Shown in pieces: positions 13,204 through 25,900 of a stretch of 64,000 nt of DNA. The stretch is from assembly GCA_029891385.1 (NCBI GenBank), contig CM057230.1, positions 49,641,414-49,705,413 on the forward strand. The letters run 5' to 3'. The position numbers and the translations under genes are program-made. The notes below the pieces were generated by a model. It was not told where the DNA came from and searched no databases. It was given only the letters and a program-made list of their open reading frames with translations. The DNA is from Erythroxylum novogranatense (taxonomy: Eukaryota; Streptophyta; Magnoliopsida; Malpighiales; Erythroxylaceae). The first letter of the stretch is position 1. Each line of letters begins with the position of its first letter.

Positions 13204-14406
13204 AATCTACAAAATTATGCAATAAGGGTCAACATTCTTATTATTAAGAGGTATTAGCTCCCACTCAAATAAATAACCCTCAATTGAAAAATGGGAGAAA
13301 CAAGATCCATATTTCACTAAGTCCTAAGAAAGCTTTGGCTTAACACTCAAGACTTAGTTATTTAGGTAGAAAACTCTTTTCAATTACATCACATGTAACT
13401 CTTGATGGGTTTATGTTAAAAATACATCTTATGTACTGCATGTATGTAAAAACCCAATCTTATGCCCTAAGCCCAAAACCGTTTTGATACCTTAGTCAAG
13501 TTTAATCATACTTTACCAATGAATAGCACCATTATTCAAATGTCTTCCCTAGATGATCCTCACATGCCTTGCTTTGGCAAAAACCCACATAAGGATAAGC
13601 TAGAGATAAACATTGGTAAAGATTTATGGAAGGCATATAAACTTAAAATTATGAAGAGGGTCGTTCTTAGTACATTATGAAGGCTACTAATCCTATTGGT
13701 AAGGGTGCTTGTACTATGTTATTTCTAATCCTACACTACAACATACTTGAGTATATATATATTAGAAGTATAGAATAGTAACTTATACATGAATATAAAT
13801 ATTCAAAAAATATAAATAAACACATGTAACATCACCCAGAATATATAACACATAACGAACAAACAAGTGTAGGGGAAGCCGCCCCTTGTTGGGCTCGTCA
13901 GTCGACTAGAAGAGATGATAGTCGACTGGTCGATTTGTGCTAGTCGACTCGAAGAGATGATAGTCAACTGGCCGACTTGTGCTAGTCGACTGGAACCAAT
14001 GTCAGTCGACTGGAGCAAACGTTTTTTCTTAAACACTCATCTTCGCTCTCTGATCAGTCGACTGGAACGCTTCTAGTCGACTGAAAAGTTTGTAGTCGAC
14101 TGATGTATCCTTGTCCAACATGGATACTTGCGGTTTCCTATTCCACATACATGTCTTACATGGTGGAAACCCTAGCAGCCACCACCTTTCGGTCAAACCC
14201 TTCATGCTTGTCATATATTCTCATCAGTACCAAGATAATCAACAAATCTGAAAACAACATGCAAGAAATAAAAAACACTTTCGTATCACGCAACCAAAAA
14301 TCGTGAGCACATGTAATCCAAACATGCATATTTTCGATTATACAGAAGCCAAAATTGTGAACACATGTAATCAAAGCACGTATGTTAACGATTATACAGA
14401 AGAACC
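13204..14406 (-). other. Copia B 5' leader
   Basis: This 1.2-kb segment lies between gag and the primer site with no convincing frame. The part nearest the primer site (13900-14101) holds the AGTCGACT cluster, listed separately. It also holds direct repeats around 14290-14400 of the pattern ATCGTGAACACATGTAATC...CATG...CGATTATACAGAAG (two copies, about 65-75 bp apart). Confidence 0.55.
13900..14101. repeat. Cluster of nine AGTCGACT palindromes
   Basis: Nine copies (eight exact, one AGTCAACT) of the 8-bp palindrome AGTCGACT occur in about 200 bp, mostly followed by GG or GA. Part of the array is a tandem repeat of about 55 bp (CGACTNGAAGAGATGATAGTC). It lies in the copia B leader close to the primer site. 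In the minus-strand frame it encodes repeats of SSRLAQ, which I regard as incidental. Confidence 0.8.
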
Positions 14407-14420
14407 TGGCTCTGATACCA
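14407..14420 (-). other. Primer binding site of copia B (tRNA-Met)
   Basis: The minus strand reads TGGTATCAGAGCCA, a perfect 14-base complement to the 3' end of initiator tRNA-Met. It is one base from the LTR. Confidence 0.9.
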
Positions 14421-14421
14421 C

Positions 14422-14991
14422 TGTTGGATCGCGTACGGTCTGAGTATTCACAATACACTGCGGAAAAGACCATACAACAACATGATGTATAATCAAAATA
14501 CCAAGGATGTACGAAAATACCTTATTTTCGTGGATAGATTGCTTCTTTTTCAGATTCCAAGACACTGCAAACGTGAATGCCCTCTACCAGTATCCACACG
14601 AGTATGCACGATCCGGGCTGCGGCTATGGTGTGCTAGCACGTCCTGAAACTCTTCCCAAACGCCGCACGATTTTCCTCTCGGATGGTGGCTAGGGTTTCT
14701 TGACAATTGTTTCTTCTGCCTTAATGAAACCTAAGCTTCTCTATTTATAGAGAAACCCTAATCCCATTGAGGCCCTAATAAGTTTCGGCCCATTATATCT
14801 CATATAATAGAAGCTCGACAACATAATCCAATCTAGCCCAATAAATATATCTACATATATTTATTCAATACCTAATAAATTAGGCCCAAGAGAATAAGCT
14901 CAGATCACATCACTCTTTGTGTGCGACCCTGTAGGCTCATTTGATGTTAACAATGGGCTTGATCACACTTCAAGGCCCATAAGTCATAAGC
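14422..14991 (-). mobile_element. Copia B 5' LTR, left part (interrupted by LARD)
   Basis: It begins TGTTGGATCGCG at 14422 beside the primer site and stops at 14991, where the LARD begins. The final five bases TAAGC recur at 27171, where the LTR continues. A TATA-like CTATTTATAGAG (14738-14749), near-palindromic, may be its promoter on the minus strand. Confidence 0.85.
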
Positions 14992-16660
14992 TGTAACACC
15001 CCACTCCCGTAAGACCTGAACTCGACATCGACGGTGATATTCAGGTCCGTGCCCCGCGAGGGTGGCGTGCTACATCACTCAGTAGAAAACTCAGTATAAC
15101 TTTTTTTTTAACACATACTCACACATATTATCGTGAATGCGGAAAACAATTTATATAAACAATTCAATGGCCTTGGGGCCCTTTTTACATTTACAATTTA
15201 TTTCAGTCAATTGACTTTACAACTTGTCCAATTTAGTAATACAAAAGTCCAAGAATAGAAATACTAAGACAGACGCGAACTGATCCCGACCACTTCTCTG
15301 CTTCCTCAACCAACAGATGTCATACGCCCGTTGCCTAACGGGGTATTCTTCTAAGTCCTGAAAAATATATACAAATTTTGGGTGAGTTTTGCGAACTCAG
15401 TGAGAAACCATCATCGATGGTTCACTCAATTCATACATGTTCAATCAGCTTACCAAATATCACATACGATCACGATTAACAAATGTAATCTCAAATAATA
15501 CATACCATTACATTTTACAAATGTAAGGCGTATCACCTTTCATACAATCCAAATTCAATCATACCATATATGCAATGCACATGAGACCCTTTCCATTTTC
15601 ATTACGTTGTTGTGACTGCTGCACCAAATCGCCCCAAAGAACGGGCACATTGCGCTGAGCCGATGGCTTCAAACATTGGGCTTGAAGCCCTAATACATCG
15701 AGCCCGAGGCTCAATACGTTGGACCCGAGGTCCTGTGCATCGAAATGAAAGCTCTCATATACGTTAGGCGTGATATGCCCCGATACGGTGGTCGCTCCGG
15801 TCACAACCCTTTATCTCGATCATGTCCTTATGCATGAATGCATATGTTCCAATTTCCATTTACGCTTATTTCTATCACTTACATTCAATGCCATTTCCTA
15901 TTTCTTCAACCTTCGGTCCCAGATTTCAATCATATATTTTTCCAATTTATTGCATCATACCATATCGCATTTAAAAGTCACATCCAATGTATTGAGCATA
16001 ATTAACACTTCAATATCAATTTCTCATTTCCTCGGACCTTTGGTCCGAGATCTCCAATATAAACATTCACACACAAGTAGCACTTCGTTATCTCATTCCA
16101 AATATTTGGACACACCTATGGTCCGAAATCAATCAAAATCAAACACACATAAACCCTCCATTATCTCCACACGGCATAATTGCAAAATCTTAAACACATA
16201 AAGGTTGAGGAACCAACTAGGTTACTCACTTGTACTTCCGAGCTAACATCTGAAGTTTCAAGAACGCCGGTAGATCGACGCCCAAATGTGCCTCTATAAC
16301 AAAACAGAGAGAAATCCGATCACTAATTATCCAATCCAACTAATATAATGCACATGTAAGTGTATAATGCATGTTCATGAGATTTCGACCCTAAATCCAA
16401 ATTTTTCCCATCATAAAATTCCATCAAAATTAGAAAACTATAGCCACTAACAAGACTCAATTCGACCCCGATCGGTCCAAAATAAATAAAACAAAGGACC
16501 ATAGAACAATTTCCGGGCTACGTCAATTTCTCGTCTCAAAATTCCCCATTTCTCATAAAATGAAATTCAATATTTCACTAATCCGATGCCTCAAGAATCA
16601 GGTCAATCGAACGTCGGACGGAAAAGAATTTGACAAAAGAAACACCAAATACCAAATAAT

Positions 16661-16672
16661 CAAATAATAATA

Positions 16673-16703
<31 letters not shown>
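16661..16703. repeat. TAA microsatellite in LARD LTR
   Basis: An uninterrupted (TAA)n run follows a few imperfect AATAATAAATAATAA units. The partner LTR (24625-24650) has a shorter run, a length change since insertion or a consensus error. Confidence 0.85.
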
Positions 16704-16710
16704 CAGATGG

Positions 16711-16838
16711 CCTCGTCACTAGGGCGAGGCGTCGCCCTAGTGATGCCGTCTGATCTGGCGTCGTCGCTAGAGGCGACAGTCGTCTCTAGTGACGCCGTTC
16801 AAACGAGCCTCGTCACTAGGGCGAGCAGTTGCCCTAGT
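16711..16838. repeat. Triple palindrome cluster in LARD 3' LTR
   Basis: Three GC-rich inverted repeats follow one another about 50 bp apart in AT-rich surroundings. The first has arms TCACTAGGGCGA and TCGCCCTAGTGA. The second has arms CTAGAGGCGAC and GTCGTCTCTAG. The third has arms CACTAGGGC and GCCCTAGTG. The cluster lies just beyond the TAA microsatellite. The function is unknown; a hairpin in RNA or a cruciform in DNA is possible. Confidence 0.85.
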
Positions 16839-19230
16839 GACCGGGCAATATACCATTCTCATTCTTTTTCATTCTTTTTTTTTCTGATTTATAAACCAAA
16901 TTTCAATACCCATAACTCTTAGCATACAAATCAGAAAAATACAAATTATACCTTGTTGGAAAGATAAAGAAACCTCTACAATTCTCAAGAAGACCATAAA
17001 ATCAATCTCACCCCTAAGGGTGTCAAAATCCTTCAAAGCTACTGCCTACTCAAATCCCATTAAAACAGAACAGTACATTGCAAATTTATAACTCTCTGAT
17101 TCTTCAGCCAAAAATTACCACATAAATATGCTCAATAAGTTCACAATGTCATCTACAACTTTCATGAACAACCCAAAATCAAATTCCATAACCAACTAGG
17201 TCAAACAATTCGACAAAGAATCTGTATACAGAAATTAACCAATCTGGTCAGTAATTTCCCAATCAGCATAACTCTTAGCACAAATGTCACAAAATTCACT
17301 ACCTTAAATCCCTGAAAAGATAAGTTCTCAAACTTCAATTTTCATGAAGAACTCAATTTCCAATTCAATTTCTAACAATGTCAAAACCGTTGTGGAAGTT
17401 ACTGCCATGATCAGCAATTCATAACCTAATGCAAGATCAATGTTTGCAAAATCATAACTCCCAAATCTGACCTCTAAAAATTACACACCATATATCATTT
17501 TCAAGATAATTCCTTCCTCTGGAACTTTTCAGAAGATCACTCACACCAATTCAGTTCACATAATTAGCTAAAATTGCTTCCAATCCGCAAGCTCACAAAC
17601 TCAACACTTAGGCTAGGTTTAATCAAAATGCTCAAAACCAGTCAATAGTAATCAGTTCATATCTCCCAATATACATCTCGAAAATTAGCAAGATCAGTAA
17701 CAATGGAAAGCTAACTCAATATTCTACAACTTCCATGAAGACCATTTTCCCAAATTCCATCTCAATTAATTTAGAAAAATCAGCAAAATAATCAGGTCAT
17801 ATATGCGGGTACTGTTCACAGACCCTACAACCAGAAACTTTCCATGCAAAAATTCACCTTCCTAACATTACAATTTAACAACACCTATTTCACACAAATT
17901 TGAAGCCAACATCCCAAAGGTTCATTAGGCACAAACCTCATCTCATTTGCTCACCTACACAATTAGTTATGATCAAAATATTGCAATAGGGTCAAAATAC
18001 ATTTTCCAGATTTCACATTCAACTTAACTTCTTTCATTTCATCACTTTACCTACATCAATATGCATCCCCTTGGACCTCTAATTCAGCCCTAGGATCACC
18101 CAAACACTCTCTTGCATCAATGGCCAAGAGTTGGCAGCACACAATACACATAACATTAAACCCTAGGCTTTATGACATTAATGCACATAAATCACAATAA
18201 AAGCTTCTATCAACTAAATAAAAGAACATGAACTAGATTCTCACCTAAACAACCTCCAAGCTTCAACTCTTAAATCTTTCCAAGCTTCAAGCTTTAAGTT
18301 TCCCAAATCTTCAAACAAAACACCAACCTCTACTTTACCTCCCCACCTTCGACCATCACAATCATCATAATGTCAAAGTTCAAGTTGATCTTAGGTGTGA
18401 CTAAAGGAAAAGCAAGTAATTATGGAGGAAGAACAAGGCCAACGAAACATGGAGGAGGAGGAAGTTTCGGTTGAAAGGAGCAAGTGATAGCTTCCATGTG
18501 ATTTCTTTAAAAGTTGCCAAGAGAGGGTCGTGGGAGACAACACTTAAAAACACCTTTTTTTCAAGCTTTCTTAGAAAGTCACGTGGATGCTCTCCCAATT
18601 TAGAATGAATGGATAAGCATCAATGAAAAGCTCTAAAGCTATGGATGAGAGAAAGGCTTTTAATCCAAGACAAGAAACAAAAGTTGTAGGTGATGATGAA
18701 AAATCGATGATGAAGCATAATATAAGACAAAAGTAAGAAGCCACTTGGCTTTTAATGAATGGAAGAGTCAAAAGTGAGTTCATCCCAATTACTTAAGCAC
18801 TAATCCCCACTTAAACTCTAAACATGGCATTAACATAATTCCCAAAATTATTTATTCACTAATCTCATGCCATTAGGCAATCCCTTTTCAGTACAAAAAG
18901 GCTCACTCAGCCCGTCAGTTGGAATTTTCCGATCCAGGCAAGAACCCCGAAAAATTCCAGAAAAAATCCCATAAATCCCTAAATATGGAAAACAATTTAT
19001 GACGCCCTCAAAATAATTTTCCAATTACGATTATCCCATAAATTTCACAAAAGGTCTCAATTTGAAACCTAAGTTTAAAATGTCATGAATGCATGTTTAC
19101 TAAGTGTAAGTGCAACAACCCATCACCATAGAGGCTATGAAATTTGATGCGCATGCCGAGCTATAATTTAATACTTCTAACCCGTCCCAATTTACCAAAA
19201 TACCCTTCCCATCGGTGATGGGATGTTACA

Positions 19231-22200
19231 ATTCTCCCCTCCTAATAAAAATTTCGCCCTCGAAATTTCATATACGATTTATCTGAAAGGCAGGGGAGTC
19301 TTTTCGATTAATACACTCTGTTTCCTATTGGTTTCACTACACGATCAAATTCAGTCAATGAACGAAACAATCAATTACTCTTTTCCCTTTTCAAACTTCC
19401 CATGATTTTACCGCTTCTCATGATTATCGCAATTTGTCACTTTCAATTTCAATAACTGTCAATATCATATAAATCGAATCCTAATAATATTTCCCAATTC
19501 TGTCTATGAAACATTTTGTGAATCCGAATCATCTTTTAGATTTTAGCCTAACTTACCAATCCGTAATTCTATTCATACCACAAACACATAGAGGCCCCTC
19601 ATCACGAATTCAATTTTCCGTAATTACACCTTTATTTTCACCTAAGTACATTGTGGCCGGGGTGACACACTTCAAAATATTTCATTTATTACTTATCAGA
19701 TTTCTTTATTATCAAACCACAAATCTCATGACATTTGTAACCTCAGTGTGAATCAATTCGATTCATTGTCACCATCTTAAATTACTTATCCTATCACTTT
19801 ATTGCCCTAATCACATAATATAGGGATACGACTCCTTTTAGCGAGAAGACCCTTATACCCTTTTGAATGGTGACACCAATATAATGATTGTCATGCCATA
19901 ATCCCTTTGCACTATACATCAATCTCATATCTCAACGAAATCCAAAAATACCTGTTGGTTAATCACACATGTCATCGTTCACTTTGACAGACTATACCAT
20001 CAATTGCTTTTCCACAATATTTTGACTAGAACATAACATTTCGATTATTTCTTGTGCTTTCTCGAACCATTCACTTATAATCATTTGATTTCTCATTCTA
20101 ACCTTTCAACTACTCTATCAATACACTCTTGCTAGAACATAAAGCGTCAATCATTCCTTACGTTTTCACTAACAGTTCCCGTAATGAGTATCACCCATAT
20201 TTCTTAATTTGAACTATACCTATCATTTTCCTCAACAATTGGAGTTAATTCCCGTTCCTTAATACGATTTATAATTTCTACATCCTCATTTCGGATTTTG
20301 CCAATCCATTTTGATGCACACCTGCTTTGAAATTCCCATAACTAATAACACTTTCTTTTGCCCCTTTTTGTGATAACTTAAGTGCCCAACTTTTGATTTT
20401 CTGCAATTGAGATTTTGTTCCGTTCAATCCATTGAATTGCACCATTGGCTTAGTCTGGAGTAATCAGCCGCCTAAATCCTTTTCAAATCATTTAAATGCA
20501 TAAACTAATTCAATCGTTATCAATTTGCATATGCATAGACATCTCCCAACTATATCTGTACGATTAATGTCTCCAAGCCTTTAGGCCACACTCAGTATAA
20601 CAAATTGCAAATCATCCATCATGATACCGCCCATGGAAGTATATTTACCCCAAGGTACATAAAATCACTTTATACAATTTCAATAGATCACATCATACCC
20701 TTTACTAGGACACTTCAGTAAATATAGTAAATTTTTTGTTTTTTTTTTGTTTTTTTTTTAAAAAGTCTCCTTTATGATCATCAGTCATAACATTCACACG
20801 TTTTCCTCAAATATTCTTGTTAATTTACTAAAACCAGAAAATCTTTGACAATTTCTATATGCATCTAGCATTCCGTTAGTTCTAATAAATTCCCAATTCC
20901 ACATACCCATATCTTTTGAACTTCCACATTTTATCAAATCCTATATCTTGATTAATTCTCCCAATATCCCATGTTCGCATACTAATCCATCCATTATTCA
21001 TTCAATTAGGTTAAGATTCACTCTTATGAGACTTGTATAACGACCATTTTCCTCAACTATCCCAATTTATCCGTTTCTTATGCTTATATCCTCTTATGTT
21101 TATATCCATTCTCCACTCCAAACACAATTGAGACATGTTCCTTTTCAGTAATACAATAAACTTATACCCATAGTTGACTCATATAACTCTTTCATGATCA
21201 AACGTCTCCAATGAGGAACAATTTCCTTATAATTTTCTCATCATAACATATTCTGCCACAAGGTTCTTCATTTCTCCACATAGCTCAATTTATTCACAAT
21301 AAATCACTCACTGACTTGAATAAACAATCATTATATCGATCTCGTACTTTCAGAACATAATTACACAAAGTATACCCGAACTTTTAATCCCCTCAAATTC
21401 GCAATTAATATTTCCTTAATATGCAGTACTTCTCTTACATAATCAAAGTCATCTCATTAACGTGTACACTTTTTCCGTTTATCTCTTACGATTGAGTCAT
21501 AAAACTTTATCAATCAACTATTTTCCATCTCTATATATATATTAGTGCCTCTTAATATTTCATGAAGCTCAAACTCAGAAAGGCACTTAAACAATTTCTT
21601 TTCCTCTACTATCTTGCCATACATCACCATAATCATCACATTCTATCTAACAATATATATCTCTATAATCCCATCAATTTGCCCGTTAATAGATCATACT
21701 GCTAAGAATACCTTACTTGCATTTAATTATCGATAACCATTCTCTTTTTGGTACCAATTCTTAATCATGGGGACCTTACTATATTCATGTCCCTCATTTT
21801 ATTCTCGCAAGCTCATTCCGATGCTAACATCTTTAACTCTCTCACTTCTTTCGCAATTGATCATTTTGAGTATTCTCCTGCCTTACTCTCACTCATTTTG
21901 AACTTGAGCTACCGGCATTATAATCGGAGCTTACGTAATAGGTCACTGATTACCTCCTATATCATATTCACGTAAATTATTCATTTATGCTTGCTCAGTT
22001 CACCCATGATGGTAATCCCACTATCACATATACACTTACAATGATCATATAATCTGAACTCAACAATCTTCCCATTTACACCCGTCCTCGCTTGTGAGGA
22101 TCATATACAATCTCAATTCATTCACAACTAATCATTATAAGCACTTTCATTTCTTCTTCTAACTCATAAAGGGATTTTTTTTTTTACAAGAATTCTGGCT

Positions 22201-22945
22201 AGCAAGTGGCCATTAACTCATCGATTCATGTGGTAACATTTTCACTTAACATCGGGCTCTCATGATCGGTGTGCATTTACTTAGCGCATCAATTAAACCC
22301 AACAACTTTTCATCTACCAATTTCATTGTCTTACATTTCAATCTTTTCATTATTGCATTAGACCCATATATTTCCATACTCATATCTATATCATAGATAT
22401 GAAATCATTCTTGATTTTGCACTTAATGTATAATTTGACTCCACATCACCAATCCTTATTTATAACTCTCATCACGATAATCAATCCCAATTTTAACTTT
22501 TCTATATCATAGATACACTTTATTTTCATTTACCTTATACACTGTAAATCTTACCATTATCACATCTCTATTTTTCCTCTATTAATTTACAACTATAGTC
22601 TTTATTTCTAACTCATATTCAAGGATATACCCAATATCACTCCAATTTTGCACTTCACAATATACCCATCAATCTCAATACACTAAATATTCGTCTATCT
22701 GATCAAACCATACCCTCTTTCCTATTGTGCAATATCCATTACTTCCTTTTCTCACATTCTAACACATTATCCTTTTTCTCACTTTTTTCTAACCGCTAAA
22801 ACGACTGAGACAGACTTATGCATACGACCCATATACTACATCGGGATCGATTGTCACCGTCTGCGTGACATGACTTAAATACATACACCCTATGTTTGAG
22901 ATCGTGCCCGGATACATTACGCATCTTGGGCTCGATACCACTAAA
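19231..22945 (-). other. LARD internal region, non-coding
   Basis: This 3.7-kb AT-rich segment is bounded by the polypurine tract (minus strand AGGAGGGGAGAAT, 19231-19243) and a primer site. Just inside the tract the minus strand reads ATTTCGAGGGCGAAATTTTTATT, the same palindromic end as the gypsy 3 pol terminus (TTTCGAGGACGAAATTT). The region therefore appears to descend from a Tekay pol end. Elsewhere only short AT-rich frames and two poly-T runs (20730-20760, 22168-22182) are seen. Confidence 0.8.
22928..22940 (-). other. Primer binding site of LARD
   Basis: The minus strand reads TGGTATCGAGCCC, five bases from the 5' LTR. It resembles the initiator tRNA-Met complement with an altered centre (TCGAG for TCAGAG, a one-base deletion). 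Confidence 0.7.
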
Positions 22946-25900
22946 TGTAACACCCACTCCGTAAGACTGAACTCGACATCGACGGTGATATCCAGTCCGT
23001 GCCCGCGAGGGTGGCGTGCTACATCACTCAAGAGAAAACTCATTATAACTTTTTTTTAACACATACTCACATATTATCGTGAATGCGGAAAACAATTTAT
23101 ATAAACAATTCAATGGCCTTGGGGCCTTTTTACATTTACAATTTATTTCACTCAATTGACTTTACAACTTGTCCAATTTAGTAATACAAAAGTCCAAGAA
23201 TAGAAATACTAAGATGACGCCTTGACCGATCCTCGACCACTTCTCTGTTTCCTCAACCAACAGATGTCATACGCCTGCTTGCTAACGGGTATTCTTCTAA
23301 GTCCTGAAAATATATACAAATTTTGGGTGAGTTTTGCGAACTCAAAGGAGAAACCATCATCGATGGTTCACTCAATTCATGCATGTTCAATCGACTTACC
23401 AAATATCACATACGATCACGATTCACAAATGTAATCTCAAATAATACATACCATTACATTTTACAAATGTAAGGCGTATCACCTTTCATACAATCCAAAT
23501 TCAATCATACCATATATGCAATGCACATGAGACCCTTTCCATTTTCATTACGTTGTTGTGGACTGCGCTGGCTTGTCGATGCCCCAAGAACGGCACATTC
23601 GTTGAGCGGTGGCTCAAACATTGGGCTTGAAGTCCTAATACATTGAGCCCGAGGCTCAATACGTTGGACCCGAGGTCCTGTGCATTGAAATGAAAGCTCT
23701 CATATCGTTAGGCGTGATATGCCCCGATACGGTGGTCGCTCGGTCCAATCGCTTTTATCGATCATGTCCTTATGAATGAATGCATATGTTACAATTTCCA
23801 TTTACAGTTATTTCTATCACTTACATTCAATGCCATTTTATTTCTTCGACCTTCGGTCCAATATTTCAATCATATATTTTTCCAATTTATTGCATCATAC
23901 CATATCGCATTTAAAAGTCACATCCAATGTATTGAACAGACAATTAACACTTCAATATCAATTTCCCATTTCCTCGGACCTTTGGTCCGAGATCTCCAAT
24001 ATAAACATTCACACACAGTTACACACAAGTAGCACTTCGTTATCTCATTCCAAATATTTCAGACACCTATGGTCCGAAATCAATCAAAATCAAACACACA
24101 TAAACCCTCCATTATCTCCACATGGCATAATTGCAAAATCTTAAACACATAAAGGTTGAGGAACCAACTAGGTTACTCACTTGTATTTCCGAGCTAACAT
24201 CTGGAAGTTTCAGTAATGTCGGTAGATCGACGCTCCAAATGTGCCTCTATAACAAACAGAGAGGAAATCCGATCACTAATTATCCAATCCGAACTAATAT
24301 AATGCACATGTAAGTGTATAATGCATGTTCATGAGATTTCCGGCCCTAAATCCAAATTTTTCCCATCATAAAAATTCCATCAAAAATTAAAAAACTATAG
24401 CCACTAACAGCACTCAATTCGGACCCCGATCGGTCCAAAAATAAATAAAACAGTGACCATAGAACAATTTCCCGGGGCTACGTCAATTTCCCGTCTCAAA
24501 ATTCCCCATTTCTCATAAAATGAAATTCAATATTTCACTAATCCGATGCCTCAAGAATCAGGTCAATCGGACGTCGGACGGAAAAGAATTTGACAAAAGA
24601 AACACCAAATACCAAATAATCAAATAATAATAAATAATAATAATAATAAAAAAATCAGATGGCCTCGTCACTAGGGCGAGGCGTCGCCCTAGTGATGCCG
24701 TCTGATCTGGCGTCGTCGCTAGGGCGACGCGTCGCCCTAGTGACGCCGTTCAAACGAGCCTCGTCACTAGGGCGAGCCGTCGCCCTAGTGACCAGGCAAT
24801 ATATCATTCTCATTCTTTTTCATTCTTTTTTTTCTGATTTATAAACCAACTTTCAATACCCATAACTCTTAGCACACAAATCAGAAAAATACAAATTATA
24901 CCTTGTTGGAAAGATAAAGAAACCCTCTACAATTCTCAAGAAGACCATAAAAATCAATCTCACCCCTAAGGGTATCAAAAATCCCTTCAAAGCTACTGCC
25001 TACTCAAATCCCATTAAAACAGAACAGTACATTGCAAATTCTATAACTCTCTGATTCTTCAGCCAAAAATTACCACATAAATATGCTCAATAAGTTCACA
25101 ATGTCATCTACAACTTTCATGAACAACCCAAAATCAAATTTCATAACCAACTAGGTCAAACAATTCAACAAAGAATCTGTATACAGAAATTAACCAATCT
25201 GGTCAGTAATTTCCCAATCAGCATAACTCTTAGCACAAATGTCACAAAATTCACTACCTTAAATCCCTGAAAAGATAAGTTCTCAAACTTCAATTTTCAT
25301 GAAGAACTCAATTTCCAATTCAATTTCTAACAATGTCAAAACCGTTGTGGAAGTTACTGCCATGATCAGCAATTCATAACCTAATGCAAGATCAATGTTT
25401 GCAAAATCATAACTCCCAAATCTGACCTCTAAAAATTACACACCATATATCATTTTCAAGATAATTCCTTCCTCTGGAACTTTTCAGAAGATCACTCACA
25501 CCAATTCAGTTCACATAAATAGCTAAAATTGCTTCCAATCCGCAAGCTCACAAACTCAACACTTAGGCTAGGTTTAATCAAAATGCTCAAAACCAGTCAA
25601 TAGTAATCAGTTCATATCTCCCAATATACATCTCGAAAATTAGCAAGATCAGTGGAAATGGAAAGCTAACGCAATATGCTACAACTTCCATGAAGACCAT
25701 TTTCCCAAATTCCATCTCAATTAATTTAGAAAAATCAGCAAAATAATCAGGTCATATATGCAGGTACTGTTCACAGACCCTACAACCAGAAACTTTCCAT
25801 GCAAAAATTCACCTTCCTAACATTACAATTTAACAACACCTATTTCACACAAATTTGAAGCCAACATCCCAAAGTTTCATTAGGCACAAACCTCATCTCA

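Larger units (their letters stand above)
14992..19230 (-). repeat. LARD 3' LTR (4239 bp)
   Basis: The minus strand runs TGTAACATCCCATCACC (from 19230) to GGGGTGTTACA (14992). It holds the hairpin ladder (about 15640-15805), a TAA microsatellite (about 16661-16703), the triple palindrome (16711-16838), and roughly 2 kb (16900-18870) that matches the partner LTR almost base for base. 18880-18970 differs strongly from the partner. Confidence 0.9.

Noticed and set aside
18401..18783. Minus-strand frames of 65 and 70 codons in the LARD LTRs (also 26358-26740)
   Set aside because: Duplicated because LTRs are duplicated. No motif, and the two frames overlap in different phases.
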